DNA of 39,006 bases from a virus (IMGVR_UViG_3300017786_000040:1-39006), one strand, 5' to 3'. Counted from the first letter of the stretch, positions 1 through 8,924 are shown. Notes: generated by a model from the letters alone, not told the origin. Translations and numbers: made by a program.

Positions 1-713
1 ACTCTTTGGTAAGACTCCCCGACGTTTACAGCGAAAACAGCTGCTTTGCTTCCAGAGCTGTGCGGGCTTGATGAGCTTACGCTTTCTGAAAAATTATCTA
101 GGCCGCCTGCAGGTGCTGACCAGGCCAAGGTTCCCGATCCATCACTCGCAGTTAGTACCTCTCCAGTGCTTGGCGTAGCCCTCGGCAACGCATAAAACAA
201 ATTATTGTTATGGTCGGTGACTCTGACCCTTGCGTCTGCGTGTCGAATTCCTAAGTTAATGTGTGCTGAAGATCCATTCCCATAGTTGAATAGTTTGACT
301 GGGTGGTCACCTGCGTGCTCATTAAATATGAACTTAAATTCACCCGATTTTTGTAAAAAAGCAGATTTTGTACTGCTAGTTTCAAGTTTTACAGCAGTCT
401 CAGTCGCGCCTCCATTGACCCAAAGCCGGACGTTGCCGTTGCTTACAGGTCCGCCGTAGAAATAATATCCTTCATATCCCGTTTCGTTGTTATCGCTATC
501 AATCTTGAAGACCATTTGGTCGTCAGTAGTTAATATCTCGTTACTCGAAAAACTAATGTCCCCAGTGCCACCAATCTCGTGGCCGCCTGCAGTGCTGCCG
601 TCATGCAATCGCAGCTTATTATTTGTTGTGTCTGCGGTAACCTCACCAACCGCGCCAGTGAAAGCGTTGTTTTGGGTTGCCGTACCACGGCGGAGCTGAA
701 TTTGAGTAGCCAT
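1..713 (-). CDS. Tail fibre-like protein, Mtd-type N-terminus (partial, runs off the left edge)
   Basis: An open frame runs from an ATG at 713 to the window start without a stop, so 237 residues are visible and the C-terminus is missing. The first ~45 residues (MATQIQLRRGTA, then GAVGEVTADTTNNKLRLHDG) have the short beta-rich pattern at the N-terminus of major-tropism-determinant-like and other phage fibre proteins. The rest is Gly/Ser/Asn-rich beta-type sequence with no enzyme motif. It is the last visible gene of the late tail block, 9 bases after the previous stop. Inferred role: virion fibre or adhesin subunit. The receptor-binding end, if any, lies outside the window. Confidence 0.7.
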   Translation of the reverse strand, partial: MATQIQLRRGTATQNNAFTGAVGEVTADTTNNKLRLHDGSTAGGHEIGGTGDISFSSNEILTTDDQMVFKIDSDNNETGYEGYYFYGGPVSNGNVRLWVNGGATETAVKLETSSTKSAFLQKSGEFKFIFNEHAGDHPVKLFNYGNGSSAHINLGIRHADARVRVTDHNNNLFYALPRATPSTGEVLTASDGSGTLAWSAPAGGLDNFSESVSSSSPHSSGSKAAVFAVNVGESYQR

Positions 714-722
714 GGTTTGAAC

Positions 723-947
723 CTAGAAAACGTTTCCGTAGTCGTGGGAAGTAGTCACAGCGGTTGCAACTGAGCCGTAATCAGCATCAGTTGTTCCACC
801 GCCGCCCTGTATCTGGACAACAGTGCCGTCATCTTTTTTAGTGAAGACAACACCCGTATCCGTGCGAATCAATAGCTCAGCAGTTGTGCTGAAATCACTT
901 GCCGATGGGTCGCTTGTGCCCCTTTTATGACGAATGACGTTAGCCAT
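723..947 (-). CDS. Short fibre-like protein with Mtd-type N-terminal fold
   Basis: A 74-residue protein starting MANVIRHKRGTS. Its TAELLIRTDTGVVFTKKDDG segment resembles the small beta module that opens the neighbouring fibre protein, so it may consist of that module alone plus a short tail. It contains a GGGG run and ends DYGNVF, close to the Asp-Gly-Gly-x-Phe endings of the next two upstream proteins. It lies 3 bases after the preceding stop. A virion tail role is inferred from position and composition. No catalytic residues are visible. Confidence 0.6.
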   Translation of the reverse strand: MANVIRHKRGTSDPSASDFSTTAELLIRTDTGVVFTKKDDGTVVQIQGGGGTTDADYGSVATAVTTSHDYGNVF

Positions 948-950
948 GCG

Positions 951-1715
951 TCAAAAAGTTCCACCATCGATCGTTGAACTTGGTGACAGATAATCCGTAC
1001 CAGCAACAGCGGCGCTAAACGCACTTGAGCCGTTGCCTTTGACCAAGCCGGTCAATGTTGTCGCGCCAGTGCCGCCATTAGCAACTGCAATCGTTGTGGC
1101 GTTCCAGGTGCCAGAAGTCAGCGTGCCAACAGAAGTAAGACTGGAAGCAGTGACACCAGAACCAAGAGTGCTACCGCTAAGAACGCTAGTGCCATTGATC
1201 TTGAAAGCTTTGCCGCTTGCTAAATCAAAACTTTCACTGCTAGTCCAGCAATCAGTGCTGTCAATCCAATTAATCGTCTTGTCTGTAGCGCCTTTTAAGG
1301 TGATGCCGCCACCGTCAGCGGTTACATCGGTGGGCGTTGAAACCGTCCCAAGTTCAAGGTTTTTGTCCTTTACGGTGACCGTTGTGCTCTCAACGGTTGT
1401 GGTTGTTCCACTGACTACAAGATTGCCGCCAACCGTGACGTTGCCGGTAGTCGCAAACGTTGCAATTGTTGCGCCACTAAAGTCAACCGTTCCGGTAAAA
1501 GTTTTATTGCCGCTGACGGTTTGAGCTGTCGTTAACGTCGAGTAATAGCCGTCGCCACCGATTGCTTCAATTGAGGTTGCTGATCCACCTGCACCGCCTG
1601 TGCCTGTTCCGTACCAGAGGGTATTAGAGCCTTCTGAGTACGCAATTTCAGCATTGGCCAGAGACGTTGGGGCGGAACTGCCGGTTGACCTTTTGATCCG
1701 AATCGTGTTGGCCAT
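951..1715 (-). CDS. Tail fibre-like protein with beta-helical repeats
   Basis: 254 residues, starting MANTIRIKRST with the same short beta module as its neighbours. The middle is Thr/Val/Gly-rich (GNVTVGGNLVVSGTTTTVES), a repeat style known from phage fibres and cyanophage structural proteins. Near the C-terminus VANGGTGATTLTGLVKGNG is a common fibre motif. The protein ends TIDGGTF. It probably trimerises like other beta-helical fibres (family knowledge, not shown here). It sits 3 bases from each neighbour in the late operon. Confidence 0.7.
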   Translation of the reverse strand: MANTIRIKRSTGSSAPTSLANAEIAYSEGSNTLWYGTGTGGAGGSATSIEAIGGDGYYSTLTTAQTVSGNKTFTGTVDFSGATIATFATTGNVTVGGNLVVSGTTTTVESTTVTVKDKNLELGTVSTPTDVTADGGGITLKGATDKTINWIDSTDCWTSSESFDLASGKAFKINGTSVLSGSTLGSGVTASSLTSVGTLTSGTWNATTIAVANGGTGATTLTGLVKGNGSSAFSAAVAGTDYLSPSSTIDGGTF

Positions 1716-1718
1716 GGC

Positions 1719-1991
1719 TCAAAAGTTGCCCCCGTCAGTGAGTGTGTCAGTCGTCCAGGTTGTATCAGCCCGGAACGTGTTGGCAGAAGCGTTGTAATAA
1801 ATAACGCTCCCATCCACTTTAGACGACGAATCAAGGACAAGCCCGGCATCGCCCGTGTCACCTTTAGGCCCTTGAGGGCCAGCAGTTGTAGCTGTGACAG
1901 TCGTTGTGACAGGTGTTTGAACAACGGTCGTCCCATCAGGTGTAGTGACGAGAACCTTGTTCTCAGCCGTTGTGACGTTGACCGTGGTCAT
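1719..1991 (-). CDS. Collagen-like short tail protein
   Basis: 90 residues. The N-terminal half is Thr/Val-rich. A short collagen-type stretch follows (GPQGPKGDTGDAG, Gly at every third residue), then a small C-terminal module ending LTDGGNF. Collagen repeats in phage tails normally form trimeric stalks. The ATG overlaps the stop of the preceding gene as ATGA, which supports this start. The ending resembles that of the gene at 951-1715, so the two may share an assembly or contact element. Function is inferred from composition and place. Confidence 0.65.
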   Translation of the reverse strand: MTTVNVTTAENKVLVTTPDGTTVVQTPVTTTVTATTAGPQGPKGDTGDAGLVLDSSSKVDGSVIYYNASANTFRADTTWTTDTLTDGGNF

Positions 1992-2329
1992 GGTGACGTG
2001 TACCCCTGAGAGACAAAAATGACGCCTTCCAAGTAATAGTCCCTGTTGCCGCTGCCGTTTTCAAGCATTACGTCATACCGCAGTTCATCGGGAAATGTTG
2101 CGGTCTGCGCGTCAGTAAGGCTGATAGTGACCTGCCCATTGGAGCGGTTGGTGTACGCAACAGCAAAATCCGCGTACTTGGTTGACCGCGCCTTGTCCCA
2201 AGCCTGCGCGTAAGCAGTAAAGCCCGTTAAGTCAATTACCGCATTACTGCTGTCCTTGAACTGCAGCAGCAGGGAATAGTCAGCCCTCCGCTGAAGCGTG
2301 AAATTGTGCGTTCCAGGCTGAACAGACAT
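1988..2329 (-). CDS. Small beta-sandwich tail protein (BppU-N-like pattern)
   Basis: 113 residues from the ATG at 2329, two bases after the upstream stop. A GTG five codons earlier would extend it and overlap the previous gene. The pattern TLQRRADYSLLLQF, then VIDLTGFTAYAQ, then GQVTISLTDAQT and LRYDVML resembles the small immunoglobulin-like modules of baseplate and fibre-attachment proteins such as the BppU N-terminal domain. It has no membrane segment. The likely role is a connector between tail tip and fibres. The family match is from memory and moderate. Confidence 0.6.
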   Translation of the reverse strand: MSVQPGTHNFTLQRRADYSLLLQFKDSSNAVIDLTGFTAYAQAWDKARSTKYADFAVAYTNRSNGQVTISLTDAQTATFPDELRYDVMLENGSGNRDYYLEGVIFVSQGYTSP

Positions 2330-2331
2330 GA

Positions 2332-3321
2332 CTACACCGTCCACACCTCAAGTGTACTGAAGACCACCTCTGAGGCTGGGAAGCCATTGGTAAATGTTGT
2401 TCCAAACAGATTGCTTGCCTGACCTAGGTTTTTATAACCAAAACCGTGGCCATGTGTCTTCCGGCTTTCGGCTATGGATTCTTGGAAACCATGAAATTGA
2501 ATGTCGGTGTCCTCAGTAAGAACAATTTGCGTCTTCAGTGTTACTTGACGCATCTCTGTGCCGTCAAAGTATTGTATAGCCGAGGGTTTACCGATATAAG
2601 TATTATTGTTCATGTTCCATACCCCAATAACGTAACGGTGGACCGCATAAGCAGTAAATTCACCGCAAAGGTAATGGGTGCCTTTTCTTAGTCTTACAAC
2701 CGTGCAATCAGTTGCCGTGCCAGGGCCTTCTGCATTCTTATTGCGATTCGCAGCAACACTGGTGCCGAAACCAGGAGATGACTGGCTGTTCAAAGAAACT
2801 TGATTTCCTGTGTCAATCTCCAGCCAATTCAACCTTCTAGGCAACGCTGCATCGCTGAATCTACTAATTTGGCTTCCGTTTTCATCAAGCAATCCTTGAT
2901 TATTGTCCCCGGTGTTGTCACTTTCCTCTAAGTGATAAGCAAGCGCATGAAAGCGGTACGGTGATGCCTTGTCAAAGCTCAACGTCCCTGCTTGGTTGAT
3001 AAGCAAAGATTTCTTTTCGTCTGCGTTTACGAATGACCCAGAAGCGGGCAAGGCGTCAACGATGCTCCCTTGGTGCCGAACTTCACCGTTTTGCAGTTTA
3101 TAGACACTGGCGTAGTTGCCAGACCCCCCTGTAGTGCTGTCCTTTATTTTGAACGTGTTGTCAGTTGTGTCGAAATAGTGCCCATAGTCTGAGCCTTCTA
3201 AGGCCGCAGGAGGGCTTGAGCCGCTGTTGTTCGTGAATAGAGCATCGAGGCCGTCATTCAAGTCTGCTCTGAACTCAGGAAAAGAGACGTTCCCTACTGT
3301 CTTCCCGTTTGGCTGGCTCAT
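2332..3321 (-). CDS. Putative tail fibre or tip-associated structural protein
   Basis: 329 residues directly after the tip protein J, with an ATGA start/stop overlap. The N-terminal ~45 residues (NVSFPEFRADLNDGLDALF) are helical and followed by a Gly/Ser/Thr-rich segment. The rest is mixed beta sequence with many aromatic and His residues near the end (RKTHGHGFGYKNLG). I do not recognise a named family. Overlap with J argues for a virion protein bound at the tip. A receptor-contact role is possible but not shown. Confidence 0.6.
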   Translation of the reverse strand: MSQPNGKTVGNVSFPEFRADLNDGLDALFTNNSGSSPPAALEGSDYGHYFDTTDNTFKIKDSTTGGSGNYASVYKLQNGEVRHQGSIVDALPASGSFVNADEKKSLLINQAGTLSFDKASPYRFHALAYHLEESDNTGDNNQGLLDENGSQISRFSDAALPRRLNWLEIDTGNQVSLNSQSSPGFGTSVAANRNKNAEGPGTATDCTVVRLRKGTHYLCGEFTAYAVHRYVIGVWNMNNNTYIGKPSAIQYFDGTEMRQVTLKTQIVLTEDTDIQFHGFQESIAESRKTHGHGFGYKNLGQASNLFGTTFTNGFPASEVVFSTLEVWTV

Positions 3322-6300
3322 TGCGGCGTCCTGCCTTTTCCAAATCCATTTGCAGTGTAGCTGAAGTTCAATGCAGGGAATGTCGGGTTTCCATCTCCGT
3401 CAACTCCAAGGCTGGTAACGGTAAATCCCGTGGCGCTGACCGATTGAAGGCGAACAGTTGTGTTTGCTGGAAGGGTGTCTGTAACTGTAAAGGTAACAGC
3501 AGGGCTGCCAAAAAATCTATTAGCAAAAGCAACTGCGACGTTCGCGGTGCCGGTGCCGGTTTCTGTTCTTTGCGGAAAGCCTGTTTCCAACTTTAACTGG
3601 GGCACGCTAAGCGTGCTGTCTGCGTCTTCAGTAATAAGCTCGACCTTTGTTTGAACCGCCGTGCAAGCATTGATTGATCGACTAAATTCAACCCATTCGC
3701 CAAAGTCATAGTCATCATTTTGAATGCTTGTTGGCGTGCTCTTTGAAGTTCTTATGTAGTTACGACACGATGTTCTATCAGTAATGTCAGCACCAACAAA
3801 AAGCCCAAGTCGGTCATCAAACACGCCAGATGCGTTGTCAAAAAACCCACTGCGCTTGCCAGCACTAGTTTGCAATTTGTTCCTAACAACAAGATCAAAT
3901 TCTTTGCTAGTGCTAAACCCAAGGCCAGCACCATCTAAATGGTCGTTAGATGCATTAGGGCCAACACCGTTCAAACCAAATCCTTTCAAAACATATTCGC
4001 CTTTGCCGTCGTAATTGTAATAATTACCTTCTGCAAAGCCCATGTCCACGTACAATTCAGCTGCAAGCATGAGCCTTGCAGAGGCATGAGTTGTATAGTT
4101 AACCTCTGCATATCTAAAAGCATCTGATTCCGAATCTGAATATCTTTTTTTAGGGGCTGGTGGATCTATGGTATACGTGTCTAAAAACAAGTTTTCTGGA
4201 TAACCTAAATTGAATGGCGGAGACGAACCAATCACCGCAGATTCCTCTAAATGAGCATGGCTGTCTGTTTGCACTTGTATTTCAGAGCTGCTAACCAGCA
4301 CAGACGCCGCTAAGTCAGAGCGCAAGGCAGGCAAATTATCAAGCTTTTCTGCCTCTGCTTTCACAAAATACGTGCCAGGGCAGAGAGGGATGACAACCGA
4401 ATTCTGACTGCTTGGAAGAGGCTCAAAAATTGGATTGCTATTTTCCCAATTAGGGTCGTCTTCGGCGGAAAAATAATCCGCAAGAACATAACCAAGCAAA
4501 AGATATGGTGAACGTAAATCGTAGTGAATTAAAATTTTTCCTCCATTAACGACAGAGGGGTCGGTGAGAGCAGGCCAATGCAAAATACCGTGAAAATCGG
4601 ATAGCCTCTCGAAGGAAAGAGATTGAATGTTTTGCGGAAGTTTTCTCGAAGACCCTACCACTTCATACGTAATCGTAGCTTCAGGGCCTCTAATTAATCC
4701 TTTAATCGGAGTAACACGTATTTCATACAACCCTCTTTTTGCGTCTGGAATGTCGATTAAATTACTTTGGGTCGAAAGCGTAGTAAAGTTTTCGTCTTCG
4801 TGCCGATAGCTGACCTCGTAACTAATTGCCTGCCGCACGCTTTGCCAAGCAACTGAAATTTTGACAGAGCGGCGACCGTTTAAGTCAGAGACAACTTCCT
4901 TGACTTTCTCTCCGGTTTCAATGGCAACTGGCAGAACTCTTAAATTCTGCACCGCTCCAGGTGGCTCGTTCAAATTAGTAACATCAAACCTTTCCAGTGG
5001 CTCATCTGATTCGATGTTTGCATACTTGGATCGGTTGTAAGAAAGAGCTTTTACGTTATACAAAATTCCATCTTCTTCTTCTACGCTAATAACTCGCCAA
5101 GTTGCAGCTTTAACGTCTGATCCAGTTCTAGTGTTGTCAACATATAATGCTTGATTGCCCTCGTTATAGAAAACGTAGCCAGCAGCAACATATTCAGTCC
5201 CGCTTAATCCTGTAGACTCAAGCAGCCAAACACTATTGACGACTGGTTGAATAGTGTACGCCTGCTCAACAGTCAGCTGGTCATTTATAAGGTACTTACT
5301 TGGCGAATCACTGACGTATAGGCTATCTACGTACAAACCTCCGGCAATAACCGCCCGAGATTCAGTGCTGCCATCGGACAACACGACATGCAAGAGCGAA
5401 CCGCTGCCATAGGCTAGTTCGGCAGAAATAGTATCTACCGTAAAGGTATTGCCATTTACCGCCTTAATTCGACCAGAAAAACGCTCCCCGGCTACGACTT
5501 GATCTGAAATTAAAATTACGTCGCCGGGACGCACTACAATTCCAGCCTCGATGGAACAAGTGAAGCCAACGACATCGCGCTCAAACTTTTCTGTATGCAA
5601 GATCCACCGCCCCAGTCGCGCCGCCTGACCACGGCCTGTGCAGCCAAACGCCTCGACATCCTTACGCACTACGCCATACTTTGAAATTCCTTCTTGGTCC
5701 TCAATGTATTCATACCGTACATCTTGTGATGGAATGTCTAAATACGAAACCCCGACAACTGTCGATCTCTGTTTTAAGCTGCTGCCGGTGTAATTAAAAT
5801 CCCCAACTATGTTTGCCTGGTTGAACAAAAACACAGGATCAGACGGGCGGTCCTGAGAGATAGCAAGACTGCCTGCGCTCCAGTAACCCTGGCAGCGCAT
5901 AACTGAAAGCAAGTCATTGATTGTCTTAAAAGCATCCTTAGGACTCTGAATAGTCGCATTGCAGAGAAATCTTGGCTCAAGACCATTGAAGCCATCTGGG
6001 ACAAGCTCGTTATTGTATTTTGATGCTGCAAAGAAATCGAACTTGCTTAAGCGAGAAGCATTTCCAGTAAAATTAGCCTTCTCTTGCGGGGTAAGAATGT
6101 GATCCCCAAATCCATACCTTGTATTGGTTAGCAGATCCCACAGAATCCAGGCTGGATCGGCACACCATGTAGAAGCAGAAAACGTGCCATCCCAAAAGAA
6201 ATTTTCCGGGTAAATTACGCGGCCAGTGCCTTGATCAACAGTGGCACCGTTGGGAATGCGAACCTTAACGCCCTTAACATGATACTTTCTTCTTGGAATA

Positions 6301-7520
6301 CTTGAAAATTGCTCTGAATCTAACCTAGCTGCAATAATTGCAGAGTTAGGGTATCGAGTTCCTGCAGTTTTTATCTGAGTAAGGCTCCCCCAAAAGCTCG
6401 CGTTTTGCAGCTCCGGTGTGTTCGGGTTTTCGTCTTTTGTTGTTCGCAGCACCGAAACTTCAACAGTATCGTCAGGGTTAGGACGATCCAACTCAAGTTC
6501 AATATCTCTTTGATAAAGATCGCCAGAACGTCCTTTAATCGTATCGTCAGCTACTTCAACTCTTGAACCGCTGCCGTATTGCACAAAAAATTTATGCCTC
6601 ACGCTTGTGCCGCTGACATCACCATTCTTTTTGTTTTGTATTTGCAAAGCCGGAACATTAATCGTCACCCTGACGCGATCCACCTCAGGGTCTGTTATTG
6701 CTCTAACAGTATGAACATTCTTCTTTAGTTCCGTCCCAACGCCTACTTCTTCCTGGCTACCGATTGACAAAGGGATGCGAGTTTGCACTTGCGTGCCGTT
6801 TCTTATATGAATTTCTGCATCTCTAAAGTTGCCTAGCCCCCTCGTGCCATCTGCATTTTCTGATTGCAATTTAGTGTCATCAAAAAAGATTGAAGCTCCT
6901 CTGTTAACAAGCCCTTCAATTTCTCCTTCTGAGATCAAGTCATAGACATACGCATATTGCCTTGAAACCGTGTTATCCCTTGTGACCTTAGACTCACGGC
7001 CACCACCACCACCACCACCGCCTTTACCGCCACCGCCGCCTCCACCGCCTGAGCCAGCAACTCTTAGACCTAAGCCTGCATTGTGAACGCGAACATTGTT
7101 AGCAATAAAAGTGTGACTACCCTCAACTGTTAAGTTGTAAACAGTGCTTTCACCCAGCGGCTTTTTGCTAACAATCGGGCGCAAGTGATTGCAAACATCC
7201 ACCAAACAGTCGTCTGGGCCAAGCGTTCCAATCTCAACAAACGCATTAAATTGGTTTAGGACCCAATGGTTTGGAGTTGCATCGACATGTTCTCCGCCCC
7301 AAAGGCTGTACCGGATTATTTCCTCCTGCTCGTGTCTGTGGACTTTAAGAACCTTGCATTCAGAAATTTCACCTTTATCGTTGAAACTTAAAACTTTCGC
7401 TCCCTCTCTTATTTCATCAATCCTAATTTGGCCATTAGGGACAGAGACTAAAGTAGAGCCGACGAAGCAGCCGCCTCCACCACCACCGCCTGAACCAATA
7501 ACTGTGTTGTTATCGCTCAT
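3318..7520 (-). CDS. J: Tail tip attachment protein J with inserted Hint domain
   Basis: 1400 residues. After [10 protein letters not shown] and seven glycines comes a Hint domain (residues 18-147), then a linker with two runs of eight glycines split by Lys166. The J body starts near residue 176 (VSRQYAYVYDLISEGEIEGL), the usual opening of lambda-type J/tip proteins in the central tail tip. Residues ~890-1000 look like a fibronectin-III module (PPGAVQNLRVLP, then VSYRHEDE). The C-terminal ~350 residues are beta-rich and probably host-facing. Start and end overlap neighbours by ATGA. Known J proteins carry the glycine linker but not, in my experience, this insertion. Whether the Hint domain cuts or splices the chain is open. 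Confidence 0.9.
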   Translation of the reverse strand: MSDNNTVIGSGGGGGGGCFVGSTLVSVPNGQIRIDEIREGAKVLSFNDKGEISECKVLKVHRHEQEEIIRYSLWGGEHVDATPNHWVLNQFNAFVEIGTLGPDDCLVDVCNHLRPIVSKKPLGESTVYNLTVEGSHTFIANNVRVHNAGLGLRVAGSGGGGGGGGKGGGGGGGGRESKVTRDNTVSRQYAYVYDLISEGEIEGLVNRGASIFFDDTKLQSENADGTRGLGNFRDAEIHIRNGTQVQTRIPLSIGSQEEVGVGTELKKNVHTVRAITDPEVDRVRVTINVPALQIQNKKNGDVSGTSVRHKFFVQYGSGSRVEVADDTIKGRSGDLYQRDIELELDRPNPDDTVEVSVLRTTKDENPNTPELQNASFWGSLTQIKTAGTRYPNSAIIAARLDSEQFSSIPRRKYHVKGVKVRIPNGATVDQGTGRVIYPENFFWDGTFSASTWCADPAWILWDLLTNTRYGFGDHILTPQEKANFTGNASRLSKFDFFAASKYNNELVPDGFNGLEPRFLCNATIQSPKDAFKTINDLLSVMRCQGYWSAGSLAISQDRPSDPVFLFNQANIVGDFNYTGSSLKQRSTVVGVSYLDIPSQDVRYEYIEDQEGISKYGVVRKDVEAFGCTGRGQAARLGRWILHTEKFERDVVGFTCSIEAGIVVRPGDVILISDQVVAGERFSGRIKAVNGNTFTVDTISAELAYGSGSLLHVVLSDGSTESRAVIAGGLYVDSLYVSDSPSKYLINDQLTVEQAYTIQPVVNSVWLLESTGLSGTEYVAAGYVFYNEGNQALYVDNTRTGSDVKAATWRVISVEEEDGILYNVKALSYNRSKYANIESDEPLERFDVTNLNEPPGAVQNLRVLPVAIETGEKVKEVVSDLNGRRSVKISVAWQSVRQAISYEVSYRHEDENFTTLSTQSNLIDIPDAKRGLYEIRVTPIKGLIRGPEATITYEVVGSSRKLPQNIQSLSFERLSDFHGILHWPALTDPSVVNGGKILIHYDLRSPYLLLGYVLADYFSAEDDPNWENSNPIFEPLPSSQNSVVIPLCPGTYFVKAEAEKLDNLPALRSDLAASVLVSSSEIQVQTDSHAHLEESAVIGSSPPFNLGYPENLFLDTYTIDPPAPKKRYSDSESDAFRYAEVNYTTHASARLMLAAELYVDMGFAEGNYYNYDGKGEYVLKGFGLNGVGPNASNDHLDGAGLGFSTSKEFDLVVRNKLQTSAGKRSGFFDNASGVFDDRLGLFVGADITDRTSCRNYIRTSKSTPTSIQNDDYDFGEWVEFSRSINACTAVQTKVELITEDADSTLSVPQLKLETGFPQRTETGTGTANVAVAFANRFFGSPAVTFTVTDTLPANTTVRLQSVSATGFTVTSLGVDGDGNPTFPALNFSYTANGFGKGRTPQ
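7080..7469 (-). other. Hint / bacterial intein-like domain inside J (residues 18-147)
   Basis: 130 residues, too short to hold a homing endonuclease. Block A: Cys18 followed by FVGSTLVSVPNG. Block B: TPNH at 82-85 with the Thr-x-x-His pair needed for N-S acyl shift. C-terminal block: HTFIANNVRVHN at 136-147 with penultimate His146 and terminal Asn147. The next residue is Ala148, not Cys, Ser or Thr, so standard splicing chemistry is not expected. That combination resembles A-type bacterial intein-like (BIL) domains, known to cleave or splice without a C-flanking nucleophile. Glycine tracts flank it at residues 11-17 and 158-174. Confidence 0.85.
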
Positions 7521-8233
7521 AGCTCAGTCCCCGCAACGTCAAAGACTATAACCTCTCCTCGCAAACTTCCTGGTGGCACTGACGGCGTAATCTTCTTGTT
7601 TACAACATCAACACCAGAGCTAATTGCGATGCTCCCAACTAATGTTTTGCCGTAAACGATTGGCACAGGAACTCCTGCACGCGCAACATTTTGAACCCCG
7701 GAAAAATTGAAACTATTCCTTGGGTCGCGAGGATCATCGCTCGAAGATTGATTTAAGCCTGGAAGCTGTGGAGTGGGGGTTAAGAGCGTTGAAACTCCTG
7801 ATAACACAAGCCCCGCGCCCAAAGTTAAAAGTGCAATTGAGCCCGAAGCTGTGGCTGCACCAAAGATCCCTGCCTTAGCCGCAAAAGCACCTGCGAACAT
7901 TGTAGAAGAACCAAAACTTACAGCAGATAGAGCAATCAAAGCCACCCCAGCAATAATCTGACCAACCCCAAAACCTGATCCTCCTCCCGCACCTGTAACG
8001 ACAGGAACAATTTTTATATCGCTGTTGCCAACAGGAAAATGTAACTCGTTTTCAGCAAAACTTGTTTCACCGCAAAAGACTTGATAACTGTGTTGCCTGA
8101 TGTGTGCTTCTAGCCTGGGAAAATTGACGAGCAGCATCCTGACTGCTTCCGCGATGCACGATACATCTGCCGTTACAGAACTACGGCCTGCAAATTCAGC
8201 CAACGGCCCATACAGCTTAATCTTGCGAAGCAT
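7517..8233 (-). CDS. Tail assembly protein I-like
   Basis: 238 residues from the ATG at 8233; a GTG at 8272 would lengthen it into the upstream gene. The N-terminal ~75 residues ([17 protein letters not shown]) have the ubiquitin-like look of lambda gpI. A Gly/Ala-rich hydrophobic middle follows ([20 protein letters not shown] and an [12 protein letters not shown] stretch), typical for this family. The C-terminal part ([20 protein letters not shown]) is also usual. In lambda the protein is needed for tip assembly and does not stay in the virion. Position between K-like and J genes fits exactly. Confidence 0.85.
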   Translation of the reverse strand: MLRKIKLYGPLAEFAGRSSVTADVSCIAEAVRMLLVNFPRLEAHIRQHSYQVFCGETSFAENELHFPVGNSDIKIVPVVTGAGGGSGFGVGQIIAGVALIALSAVSFGSSTMFAGAFAAKAGIFGAATASGSIALLTLGAGLVLSGVSTLLTPTPQLPGLNQSSSDDPRDPRNSFNFSGVQNVARAGVPVPIVYGKTLVGSIAISSGVDVVNKKITPSVPPGSLRGEVIVFDVAGTEL

Positions 8234-8924
8234 GACGCAGCCGCCTACCTGTGCAGGATTGTAGCCAGCCACCGTAAAGATCTCTACTGCTTAGCCGCCT
8301 GCCGAGATGATGCAAAACCATTCCATCGCCAATGTAAACAGCGCAGTGATTGAGGCCGCTTGTCCCGATCTGCATCAACAAAGCGTCCCCACGCCTTAAG
8401 GTCTCATCGTCTTTCAAGCGCCGAAACCCAGTGGCGGCCCACGAACAATCGAATAAAGGCTGTGTATTAAAAGCCTGGAGTGTGGCTGGGCGCTCCCAAT
8501 CACGAAGCTGTATACCCTCTAAGGCGTACCAGTCGCGCACCAAGGTCCAGCAGTCGTGAACGCCCCAGGTCCATTTCCTGCCGACCAGAGGCGCCTTGTA
8601 CCCGCAAGGGGTGTATTCAGCCCAGTCGCCCGTGCTTGGGTTGTATATGTACCAGGGCAAGCCGTGCTGCTCTGCCATAGCCTTATCGGCATCACTTGGC
8701 GCCGGGGGCGTTACAGGGTGGCTATGAAAGATTGCTGTGATCTGACCAGCGTCAGCGGCCTCTGCGTAGTCCTTGGGGTCAAGAACGAAATCATCCTGCG
8801 GAAACTCAGCAACATTGGCGCAGGGCCAATAAACCTCTTTGCCGCTGGCGACAAGGACAAGTCCAACACACTCATTAGGAGCTTGCTCTTCAGCATGTTG
8901 CTTGGCTGCAGAACGCCAACTCAT
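8217..8924 (-). CDS. Tail assembly protein K-like: JAMM peptidase plus NlpC/P60
   Basis: 235 residues from the ATG at 8924, which overlaps the preceding stop as ATGA. The N-terminal JAB1/MPN domain keeps the full metal motif: Glu18, HSH at 67-69, then Ser77 and Asp80 with the exact seven-residue spacing. The C-terminal NlpC/P60 domain has Cys125 (VHDCW), His193 ([10 protein letters not shown]) and a further His pair at 205-206. In the lambda gpK family this protein is required for tail-tip assembly and may act on host peptidoglycan. Both active sites look intact. It lies between L- and I-like genes as in lambda. Confidence 0.9.
   Translation of the reverse strand: MSWRSAAKQHAEEQAPNECVGLVLVASGKEVYWPCANVAEFPQDDFVLDPKDYAEAADAGQITAIFHSHPVTPPAPSDADKAMAEQHGLPWYIYNPSTGDWAEYTPCGYKAPLVGRKWTWGVHDCWTLVRDWYALEGIQLRDWERPATLQAFNTQPLFDCSWAATGFRRLKDDETLRRGDALLMQIGTSGLNHCAVYIGDGMVLHHLGRRLSSRDLYGGWLQSCTGRRLRHASQD

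Noticed and set aside
951-1715. Long open frames on the plus strand opposite the fibre genes
   Set aside because: They arise from low-complexity Thr/Val/Gly codons on the other strand and have Pro/Val-rich, unrelated translations with no ribosome site.
1-3321. Diversity-generating retroelement
   Set aside because: The fibre N-termini resemble Mtd, but no reverse transcriptase, C-type-lectin end or template/variable repeat pair is present in the window.
7080-7469. Full intein with homing endonuclease
   Set aside because: Only 130 residues, no LAGLIDADG or HNH motif, and Ala instead of Cys/Ser/Thr after the terminal Asn.
6997-7490. Poly-Gly coding tracts as a stand-alone DNA repeat or CRISPR-like array
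   Set aside because: They are coding glycine linkers of J. No spacer-repeat periodicity exists here or elsewhere in the window.
8217-8924. JAMM plus NlpC/P60 fusion as a novel enzyme
   Set aside because: This two-domain arrangement is standard for lambda gpK-type tail assembly proteins.
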